Origin: an uncultured Bacteroidales bacterium
GTDB lineage: Bacteria > Bacteroidota > Bacteroidia > Bacteroidales > F082
NCBI GenBank assembly: GCA_937896505.1
Contig: CALBNP010000027.1
Location: 1-31,527, forward strand
Direction: 5' to 3'
DNA: 31,527 nucleotides
Shown here: in pieces, positions 23,084 to 31,084 of the stretch
How positions within the stretch are numbered: position 1 is the first letter of the stretch
Layout: every line of letters begins with the position of its first letter
The notes under the pieces: generated by a model
Seen by the model: only the letters and a program-made list of their open reading frames with translations
The model's database searches: none
What the model was told of the DNA's origin: nothing
Translations under genes and position numbers: made by a program

Positions 23084-23875
23084 TTAAAGTTCGTTGGCAA
23101 TGGAGTTTTTCATGATGCCAATCTTCGAATTTTCTATGAAGTTGGTAATGAAATCTCTATCTTCCGAAGCGGGCAGGTTCTCCTTGATGTATTGAACCGA
23201 TTGCGATACGTTCATACCGACGCTATAAATGACGCGATAGATGTCTTGAATGGCGTTGATGCGTTCGCGCGAGAAGCCGCGACGTGTAAGTCCAACGGAA
23301 TTGACACCGGCATAGCAAACCGGATAGCCGGGACCTGTCTTTACGAAAGGCGGGATGTCTTTGTTGACCATGGCACCGCCCGAAATCATCACATGCGCAC
23401 CGATGCGTGTGAACTGGCTCACAGCTGCCAAGCCGCCAAAAATGGCCCAGTCGTCAACGGTGATGTGGCCTGCCAAGGTGGCTGCATTGGCCATGATGAC
23501 GTTGTCGCCCAAGAAGCAATCGTGAGCGACATGGGTGAAAGCCATCAAAAGGCAGTTCTTTCCCACTACGGTCTTGCCCGAAGCAATGGTGCCTTTGTTT
23601 ACGGTCGCCGATTCGCGGACGGTGGTGCCGTCACCGATGAAGCAGTAGGTTGTTTCGCCTTTGTATTTCAGGTCTTGCGGAATGGCTGAGATGACTGCGC
23701 CAGGAAAAATTTTGCAGTTTTTGCCAATGCGGGCGCCATCAAAGATGGTAACATTGGGACCAATCCATGTGCCAGAGCCTATCTCAACATCTTCTCCTAT
23801 CCAGGCGAAGGGTTCAATCTTTACGTCGTCCGCGATACGGGCATTGGGATGGATGTAGGCGAGAGGCTGATTCAT
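23084..23875 (-). CDS. lpxA: UDP-N-acetylglucosamine O-acyltransferase LpxA
   Basis: A 263-residue cytosolic enzyme for the first step of lipid A synthesis, transfer of a 3-hydroxyacyl chain from acyl carrier protein to UDP-GlcNAc. The N-terminal two thirds are hexapeptide repeats forming a left-handed beta-helix (IHPNARIADDVKIEPFAWIG and on). The catalytic histidine is in FTHVAHDC (His118, equivalent to E. coli His125). GGLAAVSQFTRIGAHVMISG and the C-terminal helical segment (RRGFSRERINAIQDIYRVIY) are typical. It starts 3 nt after the lpxC stop, so it is expressed from the lpxC promoter. Confidence 0.97.
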   Translation of the reverse strand: MNQPLAYIHPNARIADDVKIEPFAWIGEDVEIGSGTWIGPNVTIFDGARIGKNCKIFPGAVISAIPQDLKYKGETTYCFIGDGTTVRESATVNKGTIASGKTVVGKNCLLMAFTHVAHDCFLGDNVIMANAATLAGHITVDDWAIFGGLAAVSQFTRIGAHVMISGGAMVNKDIPPFVKTGPGYPVCYAGVNSVGLTRRGFSRERINAIQDIYRVIYSVGMNVSQSVQYIKENLPASEDRDFITNFIENSKIGIMKNSIANEL

Positions 23876-23878
23876 GGC

Positions 23879-24793
23879 TTAATATAATAAGGTGTGTTTG
23901 ATTTTTCTTGCAAAAGAAGTGTTCGAGAAGTGGCCGGGCTTTACGGCTGTCACTTTTCCTTTGATGGGACGTCCCACCAATGTGAGGTCGCCAATGACAT
24001 CAAGCAACTTGTGGCGGGCTGGCTCGTTTTCGAAATACAACTCGACATTGTTCAGGATACCGCATTCCTTGACCACGACCTTTGGTTTCTTGAAGAAAGC
24101 GGCGATGTGGTCGAGCTCTTCTTCCGACACGTTCTTGTTGACGAACACGATGGCGTTGGTGAGGTCGCCGCCCTTGATGAGGTTACGGCTGATGAGCGTT
24201 TCCAACTCGTGCAGGAACACGAAGGTGCGGCAAGGTGCTATCTCGCTCTCGAAGTTTTTCAGATTGGTGAGTGAGGCATCCTGCTCGTCCAAAACGCGGG
24301 TGTTGTATTTGACCTTCGTGGTGATTTGGAAGGTGTCGCAAGGCTCGATGGTAAGCTCGATGCCCAACACATCGTTTTTGTAGGAGATGGGTTCGGTGAT
24401 TTCAAGATAGTTGCGTTCGGCGTTTTGTTCCACTATGCCTGCTTCGCGAATGGCTTCGACGAAATACTTTGCGCTACCGTCCATGATGGGCATTTCTTCC
24501 ACATTGATGTCGATGAGCACATTGTCGATACCCATGCCGCGCAAGGCTGCCAAAACGTGTTCAACGGTGTATATTTTCACCCCACCCTTGCCGAGTGTGG
24601 TGCCTCGCGCCGTGTCGATGACGTTATCGACATCGGCTTCGATAATCGGTTGATTCTCAAGGTCAACACGGCGGAAACGGATGCCAGTGTTAGCAGGTGC
24701 TGGGTTGAAGGTCAAGGTGCCGCATTGACGGGTGTGGAGACCTGCTCCTTTCACGCTGACTTTACTCTTGAGTGTGCATTGTTTGTCTGTCAT
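23879..24793 (-). CDS. lpxC: UDP-3-O-acyl-N-acetylglucosamine deacetylase LpxC (no FabZ fusion)
   Basis: A 304-residue zinc deacetylase that commits UDP-acyl-GlcNAc to lipid A. Zinc ligands are His79 in TVEHVLAALRG, His261 and Asp265 in ARHKLLDVIGDL, and the catalytic His288 is in KPGHFSNTSFAR. The chain stops 16 residues after His288, near where Bacteroidota usually continue into a fused FabZ (3-hydroxyacyl-ACP dehydratase) domain of about 150 residues. That domain is absent, and lpxA starts 3 nt after the stop. The enzyme itself looks complete. A consensus promoter lies 40-70 nt upstream. Confidence 0.95.
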   Translation of the reverse strand: MTDKQCTLKSKVSVKGAGLHTRQCGTLTFNPAPANTGIRFRRVDLENQPIIEADVDNVIDTARGTTLGKGGVKIYTVEHVLAALRGMGIDNVLIDINVEEMPIMDGSAKYFVEAIREAGIVEQNAERNYLEITEPISYKNDVLGIELTIEPCDTFQITTKVKYNTRVLDEQDASLTNLKNFESEIAPCRTFVFLHELETLISRNLIKGGDLTNAIVFVNKNVSEEELDHIAAFFKKPKVVVKECGILNNVELYFENEPARHKLLDVIGDLTLVGRPIKGKVTAVKPGHFSNTSFARKIKHTLLY

Positions 24794-24833
24794 AAAATAA
24801 TGTTAGGTGGAAAACCTTTCCACAAAAATCGGG

Positions 24834-24864
24834 CAAAATTAGATAAAAAAAAGATAAAACCAAA
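24834..24864 (-). promoter_or_regulatory. Consensus promoter of lpxC-lpxA
   Basis: On the minus strand, TTTG (24864-24861), a spacer of exactly 19 nt, and TAATTTTG (24841-24834). This fits the Bacteroidota vegetative consensus TTTG-N19-TAnnTTTG fully. The start site would be about 30-35 nt upstream of the lpxC ATG. Confidence 0.85.
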
Positions 24865-25028
24865 AAAATATGGCAATTATATACTTTTTGACATAGATAT
24901 AGAGATTTCGCCAACGGCTGAACCCCCGCGAGCAAGGCGAAGCGGAAACACATAGGTTCCAATGAATATTTTATCGCCCCAAAAAATAGTGTATAAAAAA
25001 TTACATGCAAATAATTTTGCAAATATAC

Positions 25029-25058
25029 TTGTTTGTAAGAAAATATTTCATACTTTTG
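25029..25058 (+). promoter_or_regulatory. Promoter of the HTH / vWA-T9SS locus
   Basis: TACTTTTG at 25051-25058 with TTG at 25029-25031 (19-nt spacer), or TTTG at 25032-25035 (15-nt spacer). A second -7-like box TAATTTTG sits at 25012-25019. Transcription would start near 25065. Confidence 0.65.
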
Positions 25059-25281
25059 CCGCATCAAATCTAACGGAAATTAGACATAAATGAATTAATC
25101 GGAAAGAATGGAGTAATAAAAACGGTTGTAAAATCAATAAATATCAAGCAATTTGCATTATGCTGTATGGTTGAATTATGTTGACATTAATTATGTGTTG
25201 GCATTGTATTATAGGCAACTATTTGGTTATGTGCAAAATGCAAATGCTTGACAAATCTGTGAAATAGTAAAAATAATAAAT

Positions 25282-25677
25282 ATGACATTGTCAATAAGTA
25301 ACTTAACATCTGGTATGGAGTATAATTATCTGATTCAAAGCTCGACGATCCATTCGGAGCACGAAGCGTCTGCAAATGAGCCTGTTGGAGTGGCTTTGCC
25401 TAAGGCTGTGCAGGCGAAAACTGACCGGAGAAAGAAGGTGAAGATGACCCTCGGCAACTTGGATATCGGCCAACGTATCCAGTCGGAGCTAAAGGAGCAG
25501 GGGCGAACAGTAACCTGGCTTGCCAAGCAGCTCGAAATGGAGCGCACCAGCCTTTACTACACCTTCAAGCAGAAGTCGATTGACCTTGAGCTTCTGATGT
25601 GCATCTCGGTGTGTCTCGACCACAACTTCATGCAGGATGTGGTGGATGCCTGCCATACTAACGATTTGTTTAATTGA
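25282..25677 (+). CDS. Small HTH (XRE-like) DNA-binding protein
   Basis: A 131-residue protein. The N-terminal about 55 residues are not conserved-looking and polar. The C-terminal half is a helix-turn-helix of the small Bacteroidota XRE type: IGQRIQSELKEQGRTVTWLA, then KQLEMERTSLYYTFKQKSID and LELLMCISVCLDHNFMQDV. Proteins with only this domain are usually about 70-95 residues, so the extra N terminus, or a later start, should be considered (Met55 in KVKMTLGNLD gives a 77-residue product). It precedes the giant surface-protein gene by 51 nt on the same strand with no terminator between, so it may be a regulator of that gene. Confidence 0.8.
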   Translation: MTLSISNLTSGMEYNYLIQSSTIHSEHEASANEPVGVALPKAVQAKTDRRKKVKMTLGNLDIGQRIQSELKEQGRTVTWLAKQLEMERTSLYYTFKQKSIDLELLMCISVCLDHNFMQDVVDACHTNDLFN

Positions 25678-25728
25678 TTGAAAAATAGATAAATAGAAAA
25701 TAATAGTAAAAATTAAATATTGTAAAAA

Positions 25729-28700
25729 ATGGGAAATTTATCTTCAAAAATGAAAAAGAAATCTGCAAAGATGAGCATCGCGCTGCGCGCTGTGGCTCTG
25801 GTTTTGTTGCTTGGCGTTGGCTTTGGCCAGCTTGCAGCTCAGCCTTCGGCTAAAGGTAAAAATGGTAAGAATGGTGTGGAGAGAGGTATCATCGACACCT
25901 CGTACAGTAAACCTAGCGAAAGCTTTTTTATGAACAAATTCATAAATAAGGACGGCGACAAACTTACCTTGGAATCCTTCGTGAAAGGTGTGACCAAAGG
26001 TGGAAAAGCTGCCGACATTTGCGTTGTGCTCGATGCTTCGAGTTCGTTGTATGACGGTAGATATATGAAAAAGATGAAAGGTTGGCTTCCTGTGTATGCC
26101 GAACCGAGATTTTCTTATAACATGATTAATGATGCTTCGGCTCCCTATTACTTCAAATGGTTTGATGGGACTAATGAACAATATTGTCAGGTTAAGGGCG
26201 AATTTGTTAAATATAATGGAGATAAGCATTATTGGCTATATTTTGAGAATGCTGGTAATCGCTACTATCTGATTGGAAATGAAATCCGTCAAGCCCAGTC
26301 ATGGGCAGGCCACGATTACACTGGCCCTACCGATATACACGGAAACAAGATTCCGGCTTCTTCCATCGGTAATGGGAATGGTTATTTCTGGACAGGCTCT
26401 TTGTATAAAAACTATAGTTCGAATCAGAATATGCCTGAGGAATATATCCTTCAGGAAGCTATCAGCTCTTTCATTTCTTATGTTCGGCAGAATTCTCTTG
26501 ATAATATAGATACCGTTACAGGTCAACCGGTTAACCACCGTATCAGTTTGGTGCAGTTCTCCAAAGACTGTTTCTATGGAGATAATTATAGCACGGGTGC
26601 GTTAGGCGATTATTTGGATCCTAAGTATGAACACCATATTGATGATTTGACAGAAGGCACCCATATTGATGGTTTTAATTCTGGCTTGTCTTCTAATTGG
26701 TCAGAACTCGTTAGTAATCTGTATGCTCCTTCCGACCTGCTTAACTTCAATAACCTCAGGATGCGTACACACTCCATCAGGGCAGGTGGTGTTACTGCTA
26801 CGAACTATGGTGTGAAGAAGGCAGAACGCGTTTTGGATAGCGTGAATAACCCATTCAATCACACACTGGTTAATAAAGACAGGTCAAAAGTAGTTGTCGT
26901 ATTTACGGATGGTGAATTACAGGTGAGTAATCCTCATGGAAGTTCTAGTGTTGACTTTGTTTCTGGGGCTGCAGACCAGACTGTACGTATTTGCCATGAT
27001 ATGAAGGAAAAGGGCTACAAGGTATTCTGCGTCGGACTTTTCCATGATTCTAATCCAAATAACAACGCCCATAAGTTGGTTAAATACATGTCGTCCAGCT
27101 TCCCCGATGCTACCAGCTTCTCAAATCCAGGTAATCATGCTTCCGATACCTGTTATTTCACTGTCTCAAACGCAGCTGATTTGCAGCTTGTGTTCGAAAA
27201 GATTGCCGAAGAAGTGGTAGCTGGTGAAAAGTGGGGTTCACAAACCGTTGTCCGTGACGTCATTTCTCAATATTTCCAGTTGCCAGATAATGTTCAGGAA
27301 AGCGATATTGTCGTAAAGACGGCTGAATGCACGAAATTCTATAACGACTCGGTGTATGTTTTCGGCTCTATTGAAGAATTCCCTGCTCGTGTTCAGATAT
27401 CAGACACTACTGTCTTAGACATTCATAATAACGAGGTGCAATGCGACATCGTCACTGTGAAGAACTTCGACTTTGCGGAAAACTGGTGCGGCAAAAAGAA
27501 TGATGCGCCACGAGGCAAGAAGCTGATTATCGAGATTCCTATCAAGGAAAAGCCGGGCATCGAACCAGGTATGCACTATACCAATGAGCCGGGTTCCTGT
27601 ATTATCCCTAATGGCAATGAGGATCCAACGAAAGATTACCCAACCCCTGAATACTATGTGAAGGGCATCACTTGGGTGGAAGCCATCCATGAAAATCCAG
27701 GCGCTAATGCCATTGAGAAGATTGACGACGTCTATCACATCAAAACCAAGGAAGGCTTGGCTTGGTTCATCTCCATCGTCTGCGGTTACAACGGCCAAAC
27801 GGCTGAACCTGGTGCAAATGCAGTGCTCGAAGCCGATGTCGATATGACGCAAGGCTATTTCCAAGGAAAAGAAGAACAGTTGGGTCTTATCCGTCTCATT
27901 TGGGTGCCGATAGGCGGCTTCGGCTTCGTCAGGACTTTTGATGAAGAAGAAGGCTGGAAATGGAACTATCCCGAAAGCCACGGCTACAGCGGCACTTTCG
28001 ACGGCCAAGGCCACACCATCCGCGGCCTGCGCAACCCTGACCCAGTCAGCGTGCCTCAAGTCGGTATGTTCGGCTACGTCAACGACGGCACCATCATGAA
28101 CGTCTTTGTGGTAGATTGCGAATTCACAGCAGCTGTGGGTAATGATATAGACGATATGCCATCCGTGGGCATCATGGGCCATTTCGGCATCATCGCCGAC
28201 ACACTGTGCGGTGGCGGCCAAATCTTCAACTGCGAGGCAGCTGGCCTTATTCGTACATTCGACACCATTGGCCCAATGTTCGATGATTCAGACTATGAAT
28301 ATTTGTATGCACCAGTACAAAATCCTTCCCAATGCTTCATCGGCGGTTTGGTGGGTCTTGTAGGTCGCGACAAATCTGGCTCTAATTCGCCTGCCACGGT
28401 GCATTCCTGCATGTCGATGGCTAACGTCATGGGCTATGGCATGAGCGGCTTGGCTTACGAAGTGGAATCAGGCTCCAAACTGAAGAACTGCTACGACTAC
28501 ACTGCGCACCTCAAGTTGGAGAAAGACTACGAACTCAACTTCGGCGGCCTCGTCGGCCTGAACAAGGGCACGGTCGAGAACTGCTACCTGCGCGACCGCA
28601 ACGACATCGTGATTGAACAAACAATCCAGGTCAAGGAAGGAGAACAAATCCATGAAGTGCTTCGCAACTACACACTCACAGGCATCTCCAATGCCATCGG

Positions 28701-30735
28701 CACAGCCACGGGCAGCAATAACAAAAACAAGGGTTTCCTGTTTGGCAAAAACACTGGCTCGTTCGATTACATCTATGTGCACGATAACGATACCTGGAAA
28801 GCTACCGCTAACTTTATCGGCGATGGTTCTGCCGAAGGACACATTGTGAGTACGTTCACCCCAACCGTTACACCTTATTTATATAAGCACCACGACACGC
28901 AGGTCGCCAACCTGCTCGGCACCAACAGCTCTATTGAGGACGCTCCTAACGACCGTCTGCTCCAAACCCTGAACAATTGGGTCGGAAGCGTCAATGGCAC
29001 AGGCTGCACCCCATGGATGCGCACCACCGCCAACGGCATCAACAACGACTACCCAGTGCTTAACATCGATGAATTCCAATACGTTGCAGCTGATAATGTT
29101 GCTGTCATCTATGGTTACGACATCAACGAAATGCTGGGTGAGAACGGACGCATGATTATGACCGATGACAAGAGCGACGATGTCATCTGCCTCTACAAGA
29201 ACGCAGAACTTACCAAAGCCAATACTGGTGATGATGCCGCTACCCTCTACATCAACGAAGATGTGGCCGTCACGCAGACCGCAGCTGGTAAAGTGGAAGC
29301 CTACGTCGGCATCACCCTCGACAACTCGGCCGGAGAATACGGCGTGAACTCCGACCACGGCTTCGACGCCGACGCCATCGACTGGCACATGTTCGCCACC
29401 TCACTGAGCAACGCCCCTCTCGGCATCAACTATAACGGCGACACCCAAAATTGGCCATTCGAGTACGGCCATCCGGAAGGCATGCCAAACTACAGCTTCT
29501 ACGACGAAAGCGAGCAAGACGGCTACTTCCCAAGCAAGACTTTCGGCACCGACGGCACCGACGGCATCGACTACTACAGCGACTGGGACTTCTACTGCTG
29601 GGATGAGAAATACCAACACTACATCAACTTCAAGCGCAACAGCAACAGCCACTGGTATGAAGGCGCACCTCAGCAAATCGCCTACACCAACGAATCTGTA
29701 CTCGTCGCAGGCAAGGGCTACATGCTGGCTGTCGCCGACCCAGAAGGAACCTTCCTCCAGAGCCACGGCACACTGAACAACGGCACTGTTACAAGGAATG
29801 TCACCTATCACGAAAACCCATTCTGCCCAGGCTACAACCTCATCGGCAACCCTTACCAGAGCTATCTGGATTTCGACTCTCTCGCTTCCGCTAACGACAT
29901 CAACACCTACGCCATCCTCGACGAGGACAGCCTGGGCTACTTGACCTACACGGCAACATCGACCAGCAACCCGATGCGCTACATCAACATGCACCAGGGC
30001 TTCTTCATCAAGGTTGCCGGTGACCAGACGCTGACCTTCAACAACGACATGCGCAAACTGACAGCTACCGCTAACACACATTTCCGTGGCGAAGGCAAGC
30101 AAGCCTATCCTTACCTGAGACTCTTCGTGAAGGAAGCTGACGGCTGTGGCGACTATACCACCATCGAGTTCAACCGCCCAGAACTTGGCGGCGGCGAGAA
30201 GTTCATGGACCTGCGCGCCGGCAACGCACAAATCTACGTCCACAACGGCGAAACCAACTACAGCACCCTGTTCGCTACGAGCGACTTCAGCGAAGTGTCC
30301 GTCCGCTTCAACACCTTGGAAGATGGCACCTTCACCCTGAGCTGGCAACTCTCAGAAGGCGACTTCAACGAGATTTACCTCATCGACAACATCAACGGCC
30401 AAAAGACCGACATGCTCACTCACAACAACTACAAGTTTGAAGGCCATGCAGCCGACTACGCTTCACGCTTCAACGTGGTGTTCCACCTCGATGGTGACAA
30501 CAACTCCGAATCGGATGTCGAACCTGTCGAATCATTCGCCTTCCAGATGGGCGGCAACCTCATCGTCAACGGCATGGGCACCTGCCAAGTGTTCGACCTC
30601 ACCGGCCGCTTGGTCAGCACCAACCAACTCACCGACACACAAAACACAATGGCACTGCCTCAAACAGCCGGCATCTATATGATCCGCCTCGTCAATGGCA
30701 GCAGCGTAAAAGTCCAAAAATTAGTTGTTGAATAA
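25729..30735 (+). CDS. Giant secreted vWA/GLUG-repeat protein with T9SS type A sorting domain
   Basis: A 1668-residue exported protein. The signal peptide ends near residue 39 (ALVLLLGVGFGQLAAQP). A vWA domain starts at about 96 with the metal-site motif DASSS (102-106). It is interrupted by an insert of about 130 residues (Tyr/Trp-rich) and resumes at about 237, with GGVTATNYG at about 352, VVVFTDGE at about 388 and VFCVGLF at about 430. A beta-rich segment follows (DVISQYFQL...RGKKLIIEIPI, about 500-620). Next is a GLUG-type beta-helix region at about 750-960 (GTFDGQGHTIRGL, GGLVGLNKGTVENCYLRD), then a long C-terminal region. The final about 70 residues are a T9SS sorting domain (VFDLTGRLV, AGIYMIRL, VQKLVVE). 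Likely cell-surface adhesin or structural protein; the ligand is unknown. Confidence 0.9.
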   Translation: MGNLSSKMKKKSAKMSIALRAVALVLLLGVGFGQLAAQPSAKGKNGKNGVERGIIDTSYSKPSESFFMNKFINKDGDKLTLESFVKGVTKGGKAADICVVLDASSSLYDGRYMKKMKGWLPVYAEPRFSYNMINDASAPYYFKWFDGTNEQYCQVKGEFVKYNGDKHYWLYFENAGNRYYLIGNEIRQAQSWAGHDYTGPTDIHGNKIPASSIGNGNGYFWTGSLYKNYSSNQNMPEEYILQEAISSFISYVRQNSLDNIDTVTGQPVNHRISLVQFSKDCFYGDNYSTGALGDYLDPKYEHHIDDLTEGTHIDGFNSGLSSNWSELVSNLYAPSDLLNFNNLRMRTHSIRAGGVTATNYGVKKAERVLDSVNNPFNHTLVNKDRSKVVVVFTDGELQVSNPHGSSSVDFVSGAADQTVRICHDMKEKGYKVFCVGLFHDSNPNNNAHKLVKYMSSSFPDATSFSNPGNHASDTCYFTVSNAADLQLVFEKIAEEVVAGEKWGSQTVVRDVISQYFQLPDNVQESDIVVKTAECTKFYNDSVYVFGSIEEFPARVQISDTTVLDIHNNEVQCDIVTVKNFDFAENWCGKKNDAPRGKKLIIEIPIKEKPGIEPGMHYTNEPGSCIIPNGNEDPTKDYPTPEYYVKGITWVEAIHENPGANAIEKIDDVYHIKTKEGLAWFISIVCGYNGQTAEPGANAVLEADVDMTQGYFQGKEEQLGLIRLIWVPIGGFGFVRTFDEEEGWKWNYPESHGYSGTFDGQGHTIRGLRNPDPVSVPQVGMFGYVNDGTIMNVFVVDCEFTAAVGNDIDDMPSVGIMGHFGIIADTLCGGGQIFNCEAAGLIRTFDTIGPMFDDSDYEYLYAPVQNPSQCFIGGLVGLVGRDKSGSNSPATVHSCMSMANVMGYGMSGLAYEVESGSKLKNCYDYTAHLKLEKDYELNFGGLVGLNKGTVENCYLRDRNDIVIEQTIQVKEGEQIHEVLRNYTLTGISNAIGTATGSNNKNKGFLFGKNTGSFDYIYVHDNDTWKATANFIGDGSAEGHIVSTFTPTVTPYLYKHHDTQVANLLGTNSSIEDAPNDRLLQTLNNWVGSVNGTGCTPWMRTTANGINNDYPVLNIDEFQYVAADNVAVIYGYDINEMLGENGRMIMTDDKSDDVICLYKNAELTKANTGDDAATLYINEDVAVTQTAAGKVEAYVGITLDNSAGEYGVNSDHGFDADAIDWHMFATSLSNAPLGINYNGDTQNWPFEYGHPEGMPNYSFYDESEQDGYFPSKTFGTDGTDGIDYYSDWDFYCWDEKYQHYINFKRNSNSHWYEGAPQQIAYTNESVLVAGKGYMLAVADPEGTFLQSHGTLNNGTVTRNVTYHENPFCPGYNLIGNPYQSYLDFDSLASANDINTYAILDEDSLGYLTYTATSTSNPMRYINMHQGFFIKVAGDQTLTFNNDMRKLTATANTHFRGEGKQAYPYLRLFVKEADGCGDYTTIEFNRPELGGGEKFMDLRAGNAQIYVHNGETNYSTLFATSDFSEVSVRFNTLEDGTFTLSWQLSEGDFNEIYLIDNINGQKTDMLTHNNYKFEGHAADYASRFNVVFHLDGDNNSESDVEPVESFAFQMGGNLIVNGMGTCQVFDLTGRLVSTNQLTDTQNTMALPQTAGIYMIRLVNGSSVKVQKLVVE

Positions 30736-30774
30736 AAAAATAATATAAATCTTCAAAATAGAAAGGAAAACAAA

Positions 30775-31014
30775 ATGAAAAAGATAATCATAGCAATCGT
30801 CGTTCTTTTGGCACTCGCACTCCCAACCCAAGCACAGGTGTTCCTCATCGATGCCGACGAAAACGTCAGAACCGAAGTCTTAGGTAACGAATTACCATTC
30901 TTCCCCGGCCACGGTGCCGATTGGGACCAGGGTTATGTCCCGGCTGGAAGTGGCGCTGCACTGCTCATCGGCTTCGGCGCAGCCTACCTGCTGGCCAAGA
31001 AAAGAAAAAAATAA
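30775..31014 (+). CDS. Small exported protein with C-terminal membrane/basic tail (CTERM-like)
   Basis: A 79-residue product. A signal peptide (KKIIIAIVVLLALALPTQA) gives a mature N terminus at Gln. About 30 acidic or neutral residues follow, and the chain ends with VPAGSGAALLIGFGAAYLLA then KKRKK. The three-part tail (short Pro/Gly motif, hydrophobic helix, basic end) resembles processed sorting tails such as PEP-CTERM, GlyGly-CTERM and LPXTG in design, but its motif is none of those I know. It lies 39 nt after the giant T9SS protein and is followed by a strong terminator, so both belong to one transcript. Small proteins with similar tails occur in Bacteroidales in my recollection, without a defined role. 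Confidence 0.82.
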   Translation: MKKIIIAIVVLLALALPTQAQVFLIDADENVRTEVLGNELPFFPGHGADWDQGYVPAGSGAALLIGFGAAYLLAKKRKK

Positions 31015-31047
31015 GATGGTAAATGTGTAAATATACTGATATTTTAG

Positions 31048-31084
31048 AAATGGAGGCACTTTTTGCTGCCTCCATTTTTTTTTG
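31048..31084 (+). terminator. Strong intrinsic terminator of the vWA-T9SS locus
   Basis: AAATGGAGGCA (31048-31058) pairs with TGCCTCCATTT (31067-31077) around an 8-nt loop, followed by a run of T to 31083. It lies 34 nt after the small CTERM-like gene. Confidence 0.93.

Larger units (their letters stand above)
24794..25281. other. 488-nt intergenic region between lpxC and the HTH gene
   Basis: Divergent control region. It holds the lpxC promoter (24834-24864), a G+C-rich hairpin TTCGCC (24907-24912) with GGCGAA (24936-24941) in an otherwise very A+T-rich stretch, and two plus-strand -7 boxes (25012-25019 and 25051-25058). A leader of roughly 215 nt precedes the HTH gene and contains a possible 29-codon reading frame at 25178-25267. 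No RNA gene is recognised. Confidence 0.7.

Noticed and set aside
24326..24955. 209-codon plus-strand frame antisense to lpxC
   Set aside because: LpxC is complete with all zinc ligands on the minus strand. The plus frame has no motif and no promoter of its own.
27415..28221. 268-codon frame antisense to the giant gene, and other long antisense frames (28468-28842, 29401-30348)
   Set aside because: They mirror the strong codon bias of the plus gene, whose domains are clear. The antisense products show no recognisable motif.
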